Part shown: one piece after another, positions 13,888 to 22,862 of the stretch
Layout: each line of letters begins with the position of its first letter
How positions within the stretch are numbered: position 1 is the stretch's first letter
The notes under the pieces: generated by a model
Told to the model about the DNA's origin: nothing
The model's input: only the letters and a program-made list of their open reading frames with translations
Database searches by the model: none
Position numbers and translations under genes: made by a program
IMG/VR virus record: IMGVR_UViG_3300046327_000071
Span: 1 to 29,939 of that record
Reading direction: 5' to 3' (one strand)
DNA from: a virus
DNA: 29,939 nt

Positions 13888-14910
13888 ATGCTAAATAATA
13901 GTATGACAACGAAAGAATACTATTTATCAATATATGGTGAAAACATGAGCAAACACAAAGTTCTAAAAGAACCACACCACAAAGATTTATTAAATGTTAC
14001 CAATTTTCTACCACCAGATTCGACACCAATGGAGAGGATTTACTGCCTAATAAACAACGTAACATCAATTCCTATGTGTGAACGTGAGGGGTGTGGCGAG
14101 TATGTCAAATTTCCCCATCATCTATCTAAAAATGATAGATATTATAGAAGATTCTGTTCAACTAAATGTTCTAATAACGATACTAACGTTCAGATGGAGA
14201 AATCTAAAACCTGTATTTCAAATTATGGAGTGGATAATCCGTCAAAGAGTATAGAAATTCATCAAAGAAAAGTTAACACAGTTATGGAAAACTACGGTGG
14301 ATTTTTGATGACATCTCCAACACTATCAAAAATAATCAGAGAGTCAAATATACTAAAATATGGCTATGCAATACCATCTAAATCTTTGGTCGTTAAAAAT
14401 AAAATAAAATATTCTCATATTAATCGAAGTAAAGCTGAAAAACATATATCTTCGGAGAAAAGAAAACAGACCATGATTTTAAAATATGGTATTGACCACA
14501 GCCCTATTAATTTCTATTCTAAAATAGCATCTAAGTATATAGAACATTTTATATCGGAAAACAATCTAAATAAAAATCTTTGTTTGTATGGACAAGACGA
14601 ATTTTTCATCAGAAAAAACAATAAAATATATTTCTTCGATTTGGTAAAATTTAAAACTTTGGAAGGACTAAAAGCCAAAAATTATAATGATATTGAACTT
14701 ATATTAGAATACGATGGGAAATTTTGGCATCCCACCATAAACGAATGTATTACCTATAGAAACACACCTATGATAAAACAAGGTATGACTTACAGGGAAA
14801 AGTTTTTATACGATCTTAAAAAGAAAAAAGTAGCCAAAGATTTAATATATAAAAACAATGGAACTTTTATAACATATAAAGAAAATCAGATAGTTAGAAT
14901 ATTACCATAA
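13888..14910 (+). CDS. Homing endonuclease, Vsr/PD-(D/E)XK-like, plus strand
   Basis: Product of about 340 residues with a cysteine zinc site (CEREGCGEYV then FCSTKCS), three spaced NYG/KYG repeats (NYGVDNPSKS, KYGYAIPSKS, KYGIDHSPIN) of the kind seen in DNA-binding parts of phage homing endonucleases, and a C-terminal LILEYDGKFWHP, the Glu-Asp-His signature of Vsr-like (EDxHD) nucleases such as I-Bth0305I. It runs against its neighbours and its 3' end overlaps the convergent glycosyltransferase by 25 bases. The frame is open from a GTG at 13846; ATGs at 13888, 13903 and 13945 are alternatives, and 13888 is a compromise choice without a clear ribosome site. Direct repeats of glycosyltransferase 3' sequence flank it. 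Confidence 0.75.
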   Translation: MLNNSMTTKEYYLSIYGENMSKHKVLKEPHHKDLLNVTNFLPPDSTPMERIYCLINNVTSIPMCEREGCGEYVKFPHHLSKNDRYYRRFCSTKCSNNDTNVQMEKSKTCISNYGVDNPSKSIEIHQRKVNTVMENYGGFLMTSPTLSKIIRESNILKYGYAIPSKSLVVKNKIKYSHINRSKAEKHISSEKRKQTMILKYGIDHSPINFYSKIASKYIEHFISENNLNKNLCLYGQDEFFIRKNNKIYFFDLVKFKTLEGLKAKNYNDIELILEYDGKFWHPTINECITYRNTPMIKQGMTYREKFLYDLKKKKVAKDLIYKNNGTFITYKENQIVRILP

Positions 14911-15581
14911 TACTTCTCGTATTTCTTAAAAAAATATTTTTCACCTTCCAACCAATCATTAGTAAATTCCCTAAGTCCGGGTGATTCATGAGTTATTAAG
15001 ATATCTCCCACTCCCACTCTTAATTTTTTAAAAACTGCGTCTAAAGATCCCAAAATGTCATAAAAGTGAAACTTAGATGGACAATCCTCGTCAAATCTCA
15101 TTGTTTCTATAGCTTTCCTATTAAGTGCCATAAAAACACCATCAATCATAACAACTTTATGTGGATATGGTCCAAAATTTGTAGGTGGACACCGTTCCCC
15201 ATGTCTATGTTGAACACATCCATGTAAATAATCCCCATAGTAATCTGATTTACCCATCAAATGCCACAAAGCGGGTGATTTCAATTCTATCTTTGAGGTT
15301 CCTGCAACTCCTACTAAATCAAAATCATCAAAGAGTTTTTCAAGCTTTGGAATTGGATTTTCCTCTAATATTACGTCATCGTGAACTAATATGAGACAAT
15401 CAACGTCTTCCTTTAACGCTTTTGTGATTTGATAGTTATAAAGTGTAGTCAAAGATTCTTTATTATCTCCAAAATAATTTACCTTATCTAAATTAAACTT
15501 TAATAAACTATCAAAAATAGTGGTTTGATCAAGTTGATGTTTTTGAGTAGCTACACAAACTCTAGGATTTTCAATTTTCAT
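14886..15581 (-). CDS. Glycosyltransferase, GT-A fold (family 2-like), 231 aa
   Basis: Transfers a sugar from a nucleotide donor; acceptor unknown. The N-terminal half has a Rossmann-like start (RVCVATQKHQLDQTTIFDSL) and a DxD-type metal site in LILVHDDVILEEN. The C-terminal half has MIDGVFMALNRKAIE, FHFYDILGSLDAVF and RVGVGDILITHESPG, typical of family 2-like phage enzymes. No membrane segment. It has its own compact promoter. The 3' end is duplicated in a decayed copy beyond the Vsr-like endonuclease. With the GT-B enzyme and methyltransferase at 22.0-24.1 kb it may serve to modify phage DNA or virion, or host surface; the sequence does not decide. Confidence 0.8.
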   Translation of the reverse strand: MKIENPRVCVATQKHQLDQTTIFDSLLKFNLDKVNYFGDNKESLTTLYNYQITKALKEDVDCLILVHDDVILEENPIPKLEKLFDDFDLVGVAGTSKIELKSPALWHLMGKSDYYGDYLHGCVQHRHGERCPPTNFGPYPHKVVMIDGVFMALNRKAIETMRFDEDCPSKFHFYDILGSLDAVFKKLRVGVGDILITHESPGLREFTNDWLEGEKYFFKKYEKYYGNILTI

Positions 15582-15587
15582 GAATTT

Positions 15588-15615
15588 AGCCTATCACGAC
15601 TAAAAAAAATGTCAA
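15588..15615 (-). promoter_or_regulatory. Promoter for the GT-A glycosyltransferase, near-leaderless
   Basis: Minus strand: TTGACA (15615-15610), 16 bases, TAGGCT (15593-15588), with TGA directly before the -10. The ATG at 15581 follows after 6 bases, so the message should start at or next to the start codon. Confidence 0.55.
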
Positions 15616-15625
15616 ATAATTAAAT

Positions 15626-17212
15626 ATGTATATGACTAAATACGGATTTTCCTATTATAACCAACGTGCTGAAGTTTTTAATGAAATGGCCCGTCCAAGT
15701 CCATTAACTAAAATGGGGGAACATGGTGCTATCGGTAAGCAACTTTTAGACCAAGTTGGTAAAATAATGAAACTTGGAAATATTGAGGATTCTGAAGGTC
15801 AAACAGTTCCGGGTTTACCTCTAAATGTTCATAAAAACAGAGTTTTAAGATATTTTCTTTACATGTTAAATGAAAACGAAGGTATAGAAGACGGGGAGGA
15901 ATCAGAAGATGATGGAACTTTTGCCAGAAGTAGTGATGGGATTGTAAATTTATCAAAAAGACTTTTAAGTATTCCTTTGGATGAAAAGGCGAAAGATCAT
16001 GGATTTATGACTTCCGATGCATTATATCGTGCGGCTATAATGAAATCCATAGAAAATAATCCCCAATATGTAACTTCTCCCGAATTTAAACAAGCAGTAT
16101 TAAACACAACCTCCATTGCTGATTACATGAGACAAGGTAGAGTTGCTACACATTCCAGTTACTCTATTAATAAAGCAAAAGAACAAGAAGAGAAGCATGG
16201 TGGTGCTGCTATTGAAGATATTCACTCCGCTCAAATGGATATTAAAGATACTCTAACCCAAATCCATAAAGCGATGGGTTACAAGAGACGTAAAATGTCT
16301 GGTAAACCCGAACAACCATCTTCCGGTGTATCGAATGATTTCACGGAAAACATAACAAATATTTTAAAAACTTTAGAAGAATTATCGATATTTAAAAAAG
16401 TATTAGATCGTATCACTACATCTAATGTGGATATGGGAACAGAAGATTCCGATCAACAAGGAACCTTTAGAAAAGCATTGCAATTTAACCAAATGTTGGA
16501 ACATCCATTAGGAGACGCTGAAATTGCATCATTAGCAATTCTTCCCAGAGATAAAACTGGTAATACCATTATAGAAGATTTGATCGAACAATTCTCGGAG
16601 TTAAAAGATACTGGAATACCAATTGAAGAATTTCAAAATGAAATTTCTGATATCATGTCTTATACACCCAACGAAGTTCATCCTGTCTTAAATCTTATTC
16701 TAAATGATGTTACACAATCCGAAGATAAATCTGATGAATATCCCGGATATGATTCAGAAATATTAAAACAATACCTTACTACTCCCGAACAAACGGAGGC
16801 ATTTGATAGATATTATCAATGGTATATTAATAATATGCAGGATAGAATGGAAAAAGCCAAAGAAGCGGCAGAATACGCCAAAGCTGGTTACGAAGAATAT
16901 AAAGGTATGCTTCCAGAATTAAGAAGAAATTACGCGGAATTCCTCAATAGATGGAAAACTAAAAATGCCAAAAAACAAGTCGATCATGCCAATAGCTTGA
17001 GAGTTAATGATGATGATGTTCTCAAGCAACATGGATTATCACCGGATGATATGGATGATTATGTGGCGTCTAAAGTTCCCAAAAAGGAATCCTATGTGAT
17101 GTCTTACATGACAGAACAAGTGTTCAAAGACAAATTCACCCCGAAAGGTGAATTTAAAGATCGTGGATTTAAGAAGCTGAATTATCTAGAATGGTTAGAA
17201 AGAAATTCTTAA
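15626..17212 (+). CDS. Unknown protein, 528 aa, probably late
   Basis: A 528-residue plus-strand gene inside a minus-strand replication region. There is no signal peptide or membrane segment. The sequence is acidic, mostly helical, with a Gly/Glu/Asp-rich loop (EGIEDGEESEDDG) near residue 90 and a probable coiled coil at about 405-455 (NMQDRMEKAKEAAEYAKAGY). No enzyme motif is visible. Opposite strand to the early genes suggests late expression, and size and composition would suit a virion or head-assembly protein. ATTAAATA overlaps the first ATG, a weak late-promoter look-alike; ATG 15632 is an alternative start. Its TAA and the uvsX TAA overlap in a shared TTAA (17209-17212). Function unknown. 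Confidence 0.75.
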   Translation: MYMTKYGFSYYNQRAEVFNEMARPSPLTKMGEHGAIGKQLLDQVGKIMKLGNIEDSEGQTVPGLPLNVHKNRVLRYFLYMLNENEGIEDGEESEDDGTFARSSDGIVNLSKRLLSIPLDEKAKDHGFMTSDALYRAAIMKSIENNPQYVTSPEFKQAVLNTTSIADYMRQGRVATHSSYSINKAKEQEEKHGGAAIEDIHSAQMDIKDTLTQIHKAMGYKRRKMSGKPEQPSSGVSNDFTENITNILKTLEELSIFKKVLDRITTSNVDMGTEDSDQQGTFRKALQFNQMLEHPLGDAEIASLAILPRDKTGNTIIEDLIEQFSELKDTGIPIEEFQNEISDIMSYTPNEVHPVLNLILNDVTQSEDKSDEYPGYDSEILKQYLTTPEQTEAFDRYYQWYINNMQDRMEKAKEAAEYAKAGYEEYKGMLPELRRNYAEFLNRWKTKNAKKQVDHANSLRVNDDDVLKQHGLSPDDMDDYVASKVPKKESYVMSYMTEQVFKDKFTPKGEFKDRGFKKLNYLEWLERNS

Positions 17213-18414
17213 GTTTCTTCCACCTTATCAATTTTAGCAGACACCTTTCTTTTAATATCCTTTAATTTATCCAAAGGAGATTCTACTTTAGTCTCTTTCA
17301 CATCAGAGTCATCTTCATCGTTGCCCTCCTCATCAAAAGGTTCATCGTTAACAGACGAGTATGCCCATTCCGTATCGATTCTCCTTTCTAATTCTTCCAA
17401 AAGGTTAGGCCAAACAGTTTTATCTTCTCTCCAAGACTTATAATACCCAAGAGATTCACCCTTCCAATCCTTATACGTCTTACCCTCAAGAACAACGACT
17501 CCAAGATCTTTCATAATCTCCAAAAGTCCATATGTTTTATGTAAGCCATTTGCAAAGGATAAATAAAGTTCAACTTCCAAATATTGCTTGGCGAATCTAT
17601 TTTTTACCGTATAACAACGAAGGAACACGGCGTTATAACCCTTTTGCCCCGCAGCTAACTTGGGATCAATTGAATCTTTATCATTTGCCTTAAGTGGTTT
17701 TCTTCCTAATTGGATTGTTACTGAAGGTTTATAAATAGCACCTTCCCCACCCGGCATGTGTTTAACTAATGATGGATACATCGCACTTGGATCACCATAC
17801 ACTTCGTTCGTTACGACAATGGTGGTCTTGGATATCTTACTCCAATTAACACATGTCTTAAGTAATGATTTAATAGCCTTGGCATTGGTTCCCATATCAG
17901 CAGCAGCATTACCTTCGCTCATTCGTTTCTCTCCCAATTCAGTTTCCATTTGAGCCATGTTATCGATTATAATAACAAACTTACCTTGGGTTCCTTCGGT
18001 TTTTGAAACCTTTTCCAAGAACTGCTTGATGGCAATTTTAGTGTTTTCAACTGTTGTGGTTGAAATATATTTTACTTTCTTAGGATCAATTCCGAACTTC
18101 GTACAGCCTTCCTTATCGATAGCATTTTCACTATCAAATACAACAACAAACTTACCCATTTTTTGAGCGTTCTTCATGATATTCTGCATGAAGAACGTCT
18201 TGCCCGTCATGGAACCACCCGCAAATTGTGTCACTCTTCCAACAGGAATTCCCTTGTATAAGGAGCGTGATATAATGGCATTCAATGCCATTGATCCGGT
18301 ATCAATCCATTCATCCACAGTGGAAAGAGTGTCTTGATCCAGATAAGTTGCATATGGAGTTATCTCATCAAGAGAATCCATAAGATCGAAATATTTTTTA
18401 TCTTCTTTGATCAT
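17209..18414 (-). CDS. uvsX: Recombinase UvsX (RecA family)
   Basis: Forms filaments on ssDNA and performs strand exchange for recombination-dependent replication and repair. The 401 residues (T4 UvsX: 391) show Walker A GGSMTGKT at 66-73, a conserved VVFDSEN near 91-97, Walker B FVIIIDN ending at Asp151, the loop region (MSEGNAAADMGTNAKAIK) that contacts DNA and a late RCYTVKNRFAK. The C-terminus is acidic then basic (DEEGNDEDDSD, then KDIKRKVSAKIDK). It acts with UvsY (29204-29593) and gp32 encoded here. It is followed by the convergent 528-residue gene with overlapping stop codons. Confidence 0.92.
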   Translation of the reverse strand: MIKEDKKYFDLMDSLDEITPYATYLDQDTLSTVDEWIDTGSMALNAIISRSLYKGIPVGRVTQFAGGSMTGKTFFMQNIMKNAQKMGKFVVVFDSENAIDKEGCTKFGIDPKKVKYISTTTVENTKIAIKQFLEKVSKTEGTQGKFVIIIDNMAQMETELGEKRMSEGNAAADMGTNAKAIKSLLKTCVNWSKISKTTIVVTNEVYGDPSAMYPSLVKHMPGGEGAIYKPSVTIQLGRKPLKANDKDSIDPKLAAGQKGYNAVFLRCYTVKNRFAKQYLEVELYLSFANGLHKTYGLLEIMKDLGVVVLEGKTYKDWKGESLGYYKSWREDKTVWPNLLEELERRIDTEWAYSSVNDEPFDEEGNDEDDSDVKETKVESPLDKLKDIKRKVSAKIDKVEET

Positions 18415-18417
18415 AAA

Positions 18418-18720
18418 TTATAATTTTATTCTAATGTTTAACTCTTTTAAAGACTCAATTCTATATTGAAGATCGGTATGAATACTTTCCAATTTTTCTC
18501 CCAAAGGACTAATACTACATCTAATACGTTTATTCTCCCCGGATGAATCTTGAGGATATTCTGGAGCTAACACTGGTTTCAATCGTTCACTCATCTCTGT
18601 AATTTGATAATATAACACTTCTATAGCTTTATAAATATTATCAATTTGTAATTCAATTTCAGAAAAATCCTTGGGAGGAGATATGGGGTCATACCCCCCG
18701 GTATATTTTATATCATTCAT
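18418..18720 (-). CDS. Hypothetical protein, 100 aa, coiled-coil-like
   Basis: A 100-residue protein with a Pro/Gly-rich N-terminus (YTGGYDPISPPKDFSE) and two amphipathic helices (about 24-48 and 74-98) likely to form a coiled coil. No family recognised. It lies between the 113-residue gene and uvsX with short gaps, and so is transcribed with polymerase and recombinase. Confidence 0.65.
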   Translation of the reverse strand: MNDIKYTGGYDPISPPKDFSEIELQIDNIYKAIEVLYYQITEMSERLKPVLAPEYPQDSSGENKRIRCSISPLGEKLESIHTDLQYRIESLKELNIRIKL

Positions 18721-18731
18721 ATATTAGTTCC

Positions 18732-19073
18732 TTAGATATCGTTTATACTGATAACTTTCGGGTTATTCACCACTGGTGCTGGGGGAGTATTAATAGCGGC
18801 GTATCTAGCCAAAATGTCTGGATTTAGTTGAACATTACTCACTGTAATTGCCGTCTTACTATAAGTCCAAGTATTTTCAGTTCTATGTTCCTTATCCAAG
18901 AGTTCAAAAAAGAACAATGGAAAAACTTGTAGTTCCAGTTGTCCATTTTGGGATGGTTGAAAATGAAGAACGATTGGGTTGTATAGAGACAACGTGGTAT
19001 CCGTTTCTCCGATTTCTTCTCCAAGTATTGTTCTTCCAATTTGATCAATAATTACTGCGTGTTTTGGTGTCAT
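18732..19073 (-). CDS. Conserved T4-like phage protein of unknown function, 113 aa
   Basis: A 113-residue beta-rich protein. The block HAVIIDQIGRTILGEEIGET, followed by a LYNPIVLHFQ strand, then FPLFFFELLD and a C-terminal NPDILARYAAI, resembles from memory a small protein common in T4-like phages of marine bacteria. The short strands around GRTI suggest a small beta-barrel, possibly Sm-like, but that is a guess. Function unknown. It starts 5 bases after the preceding stop. Confidence 0.7.
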   Translation of the reverse strand: MTPKHAVIIDQIGRTILGEEIGETDTTLSLYNPIVLHFQPSQNGQLELQVFPLFFFELLDKEHRTENTWTYSKTAITVSNVQLNPDILARYAAINTPPAPVVNNPKVISINDI

Positions 19074-19078
19074 AGTAA

Positions 19079-19468
19079 TTATAATTTATCATAGTTGAGG
19101 ATAAAGTCAACCCTTAAATCAGTTAAAAGAGATTTAATTTTTACTGCGAATTTATTAGATGCCCTTGGTTTATTCATGGACTTTATATATTCAAGTATCT
19201 CAATTACTTTCCTATCCAATGAATTAAAAGACATATGATCTATTGGTTGATCAAGTAAAATTCTCAAGGTATAATCATCTATATTTCTAGTAAGTTGGAG
19301 TTCTCCCTGTTCAGGAGAATTCTTGGTCAAAATCTGTTGTCGAATATCCTCCATTTGTGGATTATTAAACGGTCCATCATCATTACCAATTAATGCATTT
19401 GAAAATTTAACAATCGCTAAATTTTCTGCATCGTCCAACCCCTTAATATACGCTTCGTTAATTGTCAT
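19079..19468 (-). CDS. Hypothetical protein, 129 aa
   Basis: Starts at ATG 19468 (MTINEAYIKGLDDAENLAIV), overlapping the polymerase stop by 11 bases; a TTG at 19486 in the same frame is less likely. The product is helical with no catalytic motif. A GAGG lies 12 bases before the ATG inside the polymerase gene, one of the few Shine-Dalgarno-like strings here, though too far away for a normal site. The close coupling to the polymerase suggests an accessory role, unproven. Confidence 0.65.
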   Translation of the reverse strand: MTINEAYIKGLDDAENLAIVKFSNALIGNDDGPFNNPQMEDIRQQILTKNSPEQGELQLTRNIDDYTLRILLDQPIDHMSFNSLDRKVIEILEYIKSMNKPRASNKFAVKIKSLLTDLRVDFILNYDKL

Positions 19469-22028
19469 CTTTAAAAAAATCCTCAAGTTCTATTTTAACA
19501 TTTTCGTTTGGTTTTCTAAGTTTCCAATTAACTGCTTTATATAAGGCATTCATCGATTTAAATACTAAGTCATTGAACATGATTTCATAATCAATATCAA
19601 ATATTTCCGCTAATTCTTGGGGATATTTACCCATGTATCCAACACAGTCAATTCCATATTTATTGGGAGCTTTTAGAATAAGATATCTAATTTTGTCTCC
19701 CTGTTTTAGATATGGATATTTGGATTTAATATCAAGTTCCTCTAAAAGAACATTGAAAAAATGTGCAGCTTTCATATGCTGTTGCATACCCTTGGACGTT
19801 CTAAACTTATCACAACCCTTTACGTATTTATCAAATGTATTAATTCCACTAATTCTGGAAACTGTCTCTATTGGAAGTTCTTTAAACTTCTCATATACAT
19901 CATTGAATAGTTTATTAGTTTCCCCTAATGATCTTGTCGTAATCATTGTTTCCATGACCTTTTTTATATGGGGTTTTAATAATTTAGGCATTGTAGATTT
20001 GACCACAGATACTCCAGCATACTTAAATTTATTAACCTTTATTCCCTCACTATCTAATACATGAAGTATATAATGCTTCTTACCTAGGAAAATTCCTCTA
20101 TCACAAATGGTTTCTCTTTTGTAAATTATTCTACTATCAATAGATCTAAATGATTTCACGAACCAGTTGGATATATTAGTATTGATATAATTCTCAACTT
20201 CGTCACAAATTTTTAAAAACTTCGGAGATACTTCATCACCATCCTTAACTTCACAATCAATATTTCCTAATGAGAAATAACCAGAGTCGGTATCCCCTGC
20301 TATACAGGATTTTTCAGCATCCTCTTCAGATATATTAAATATACTAGTTAAACATTCGATAAAAAGAGCCTTATTTTTCTTATTAACTGCTTGTCCAGTT
20401 AGAGTTACTGATGCAGCAATATCATCATCTGCCATAGCAGCATATGGGGTTCCCGTATATCCATATACAGAATTTAGTGTGATCTTATAAGCGTTTTGGA
20501 ATGTATCACACTTCTGAATCTCGTATTTAATTTTAGATATCTCTTCTTTTGAAAGAGTATCCTTTTCATCCAACAATTTTTTAGAGAGTTGGAATCCCTT
20601 ATATTTCATAGCCTTTCTCTTCGTGTAGAGATTGTCCAAGAACTCGGCCATAATTCCCTTTTTCTTTTGAGAAAATAAGTGTCCAGATTTTGAAATAGCA
20701 GCCTTTTCCTCATTAAGATATTTTGCGAAACTAGCTTTATCTAATTCAAATGTTTTTCCAGAGATGTGGTGGATATTAAATTTATCGCCATTCCTCTCCA
20801 TCTTTCCAAGCTTTGTCTCTGGAGAAATGTTTAGGGAAATCATTATACTTGGATATAGGGAGTTGGCATCAAATGATACCATGTTTTTAACAAATCCAGC
20901 CTTTGTTTCCTGAACATATCCACCGGGATTCTTACCCTCTCTTTTGGCTCCCATAGTAAAGGTTGGAATAAACTCACCCCTTTCTCTAGACTTGATAGCA
21001 ATTGATCCATTAATAACTGGAACTGTTTTAACAGCAGCCTCTAGGGAAGTAAGTCCTTGAATTGCTAAGAACCTAATCAATGATATATAGTCAAGTTTCA
21101 CATCCAGCTTAGATATAAGTTCAACGTCCTGTATATTATACTCAACATACCTCTTCCAGTCATTAACCGATAAGTTCCAAAGACTTCCCTCATATTCTAC
21201 CTTATTTTCATCTAGTTCCTGTTCAGCAATGTAATCTAATTTATATGACTCTTGCTTCTCCCTTTCAAACTTCTTGAAGAGAACCATATAATCCAAACAT
21301 GAAACTCCGTCGATCACATATTCTTTACTTGGCATTCCAAACTTACCCGTAGGATTTATTTTCTCATAGATCCTACCCATAGGTGATAATTTATCAGCCC
21401 ATTCCTTTCCAAGTTCAAAAGTAATCCTGTTTATAATGTAAGGAACGTCATATCCTGAAGAATTCCACCCACATAATACATCTGGATAATCATTTGAGAA
21501 ATATTTTATGAATTTCTTAAGTAAATCATGTTCAGATTTACAGTGATGGTATATTACATCCTTTCTATCAGCATCATATGCCTTTAAACCAAAGACTGTA
21601 TACTTTTTATCAAGAGAATCGTAACATGTTAAAAGATTTATAACCGTATCAGCCAATTCCACATCTGGCATTTTATCAGGATGGGGATTTTCAATGTCTA
21701 TTATACAAACCTTTAATGGATGACTCCCAAAGTCATCATCCTCATTACAATGGTAGTAATTATCGATTAGAAACTGTTGATATGGTGGAAGATTCTCGAA
21801 GATTCTCCTAATTCCAGACTCTTTTACAAACTTATTTCGATCCCAAAGAGTTTCAAACTCTCGTTTCTTTAAAGTTGTTCCATAAATGGATTTGGAATCA
21901 CCATTCTTACTTTCCAAGTATAGGTATGGTTTGTAATCCAATTCTTGAAATACTCTATTCCCTTGAGCATCCCAAGTCCAGAGGTGGATGGATTTACTTT
22001 TCGAATTATACACACAATTTCTATACAT
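19458..22028 (-). CDS. 43: DNA polymerase, family B (T4 gp43-like)
   Basis: Replicative polymerase with proofreading. The 856 residues (T4 gp43: 898) hold the exonuclease motifs (CIIDIEN with D111/E113; WNSSGYD with N189 and D194; YNIQD near 297-301) and the polymerase motifs A (SFDANSLYPS, 385-394), B (KITLNSVYGYTG, about 515-526) and C (AGDTDS, 577-582). All catalytic aspartates are present. It starts two bases after the methyltransferase stop, without a Shine-Dalgarno. In T4 gene 43 follows the clamp and loader genes; here it follows two sugar/methyl-transfer genes instead. Confidence 0.95.
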   Translation of the reverse strand: MYRNCVYNSKSKSIHLWTWDAQGNRVFQELDYKPYLYLESKNGDSKSIYGTTLKKREFETLWDRNKFVKESGIRRIFENLPPYQQFLIDNYYHCNEDDDFGSHPLKVCIIDIENPHPDKMPDVELADTVINLLTCYDSLDKKYTVFGLKAYDADRKDVIYHHCKSEHDLLKKFIKYFSNDYPDVLCGWNSSGYDVPYIINRITFELGKEWADKLSPMGRIYEKINPTGKFGMPSKEYVIDGVSCLDYMVLFKKFEREKQESYKLDYIAEQELDENKVEYEGSLWNLSVNDWKRYVEYNIQDVELISKLDVKLDYISLIRFLAIQGLTSLEAAVKTVPVINGSIAIKSRERGEFIPTFTMGAKREGKNPGGYVQETKAGFVKNMVSFDANSLYPSIMISLNISPETKLGKMERNGDKFNIHHISGKTFELDKASFAKYLNEEKAAISKSGHLFSQKKKGIMAEFLDNLYTKRKAMKYKGFQLSKKLLDEKDTLSKEEISKIKYEIQKCDTFQNAYKITLNSVYGYTGTPYAAMADDDIAASVTLTGQAVNKKNKALFIECLTSIFNISEEDAEKSCIAGDTDSGYFSLGNIDCEVKDGDEVSPKFLKICDEVENYINTNISNWFVKSFRSIDSRIIYKRETICDRGIFLGKKHYILHVLDSEGIKVNKFKYAGVSVVKSTMPKLLKPHIKKVMETMITTRSLGETNKLFNDVYEKFKELPIETVSRISGINTFDKYVKGCDKFRTSKGMQQHMKAAHFFNVLLEELDIKSKYPYLKQGDKIRYLILKAPNKYGIDCVGYMGKYPQELAEIFDIDYEIMFNDLVFKSMNALYKAVNWKLRKPNENVKIELEDFFKDDN

Positions 22029-22030
22029 AA

Positions 22031-22828
22031 TTATTGTTTTACAGTATCCAAATAAAATAGATGTAATCCCAATTGGTTTTTATTAAATGCTTTATATACA
22101 TTACAGGGAACGAACTTCCCTTCTATCATTTTATAAAATTCATCGATGGTTGGAAGTTCAATAGTTTGCCCATAATGGAAAGTTTTACCCCCTATACATA
22201 TTCCTAATATCATTGAGCTAAAATTCGTAGTATCTAATATCTCATATGATTGATTTATATACTTTTCAATTTGAGATTTTTCTAAATGTTGGAACACATT
22301 AAACGAATATATTAGATTAAATTTATTTTTGTAAAGTTGTAATTGTTCATCACTCAAGGTTCCATCTTCTCCTTCCACTTCAATACAATCATCAAATCTC
22401 GAAATTAAATCAAATCCCGTGTAGTCGTAGGTGTTTGCGTCTTTGGTTTTTAGATATTCGAATATACTACCATAACCCGCACCAATTTCTGCAATATTTG
22501 TATGTATACATCGAGACTCTGCATTCATGAAAAACAAATCCATTAACCCTGAAACACCAGAATAATGGGCAATTGACCAATTCACTTTATTAGCATCTTC
22601 TATTTTCTTAATATTAAGATCAGTTAATAACTTGACATCGTTATTAGCTATTGGATCAGTTCCAAAAAATTCATGTGATGCTTTCCAAAAATTTTTATAG
22701 TTTATTTTTTTAAACTTACTACAAAACTCTTCATTATTATATAATTCTGAACGAAATTGTTTATATGTTTCAAAGTTAGTTATACCATATTCAACCCAAA
22801 CCTTCTTGAATTCTTCAATTGTTTCCAT
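22031..22828 (-). CDS. SAM-dependent methyltransferase, class I
   Basis: A 265-residue protein. The Rossmann methyltransferase core starts at NIAEIGAGYGSIFEYL (motif I, about 111-126), followed by YTGFDLI (motif II acidic position) and FNLIYSFNVFQHL (motif IV region). The N-terminal hundred residues are a helical cap with several aromatic residues. There are no NPPY/DPPY-type motifs, so it is unlikely to be a DNA amino-methyltransferase; O-methylation of sugars or small molecules is more likely, in keeping with the glycosyltransferase upstream. It has its own promoter overlapping the glycosyltransferase stop, and polymerase follows two bases later. Confidence 0.75.
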   Translation of the reverse strand: METIEEFKKVWVEYGITNFETYKQFRSELYNNEEFCSKFKKINYKNFWKASHEFFGTDPIANNDVKLLTDLNIKKIEDANKVNWSIAHYSGVSGLMDLFFMNAESRCIHTNIAEIGAGYGSIFEYLKTKDANTYDYTGFDLISRFDDCIEVEGEDGTLSDEQLQLYKNKFNLIYSFNVFQHLEKSQIEKYINQSYEILDTTNFSSMILGICIGGKTFHYGQTIELPTIDEFYKMIEGKFVPCNVYKAFNKNQLGLHLFYLDTVKQ

Positions 22829-22834
22829 TTCTGG

Positions 22835-22862
22835 ATGGTATCACCCCTGTAAAAAATGTCAA
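22835..22862 (-). promoter_or_regulatory. Promoter for the methyltransferase and polymerase genes
   Basis: Minus strand: TTGACA (22862-22857), 16 bases, TACCAT (22840-22835) preceded by TGA, an extended -10. The ATG at 22828 follows after 6 bases. The -35 overlaps the last codons of the upstream glycosyltransferase. It would drive methyltransferase, DNA polymerase and onward. Confidence 0.6.

Noticed and set aside
17730-17737. Plus-strand TATAAATA inside uvsX (also at 18630-18637) as late promoters
   Set aside because: In DNA this AT-rich the 8-mer is expected several times by chance, and no plus-strand gene starts after either site.
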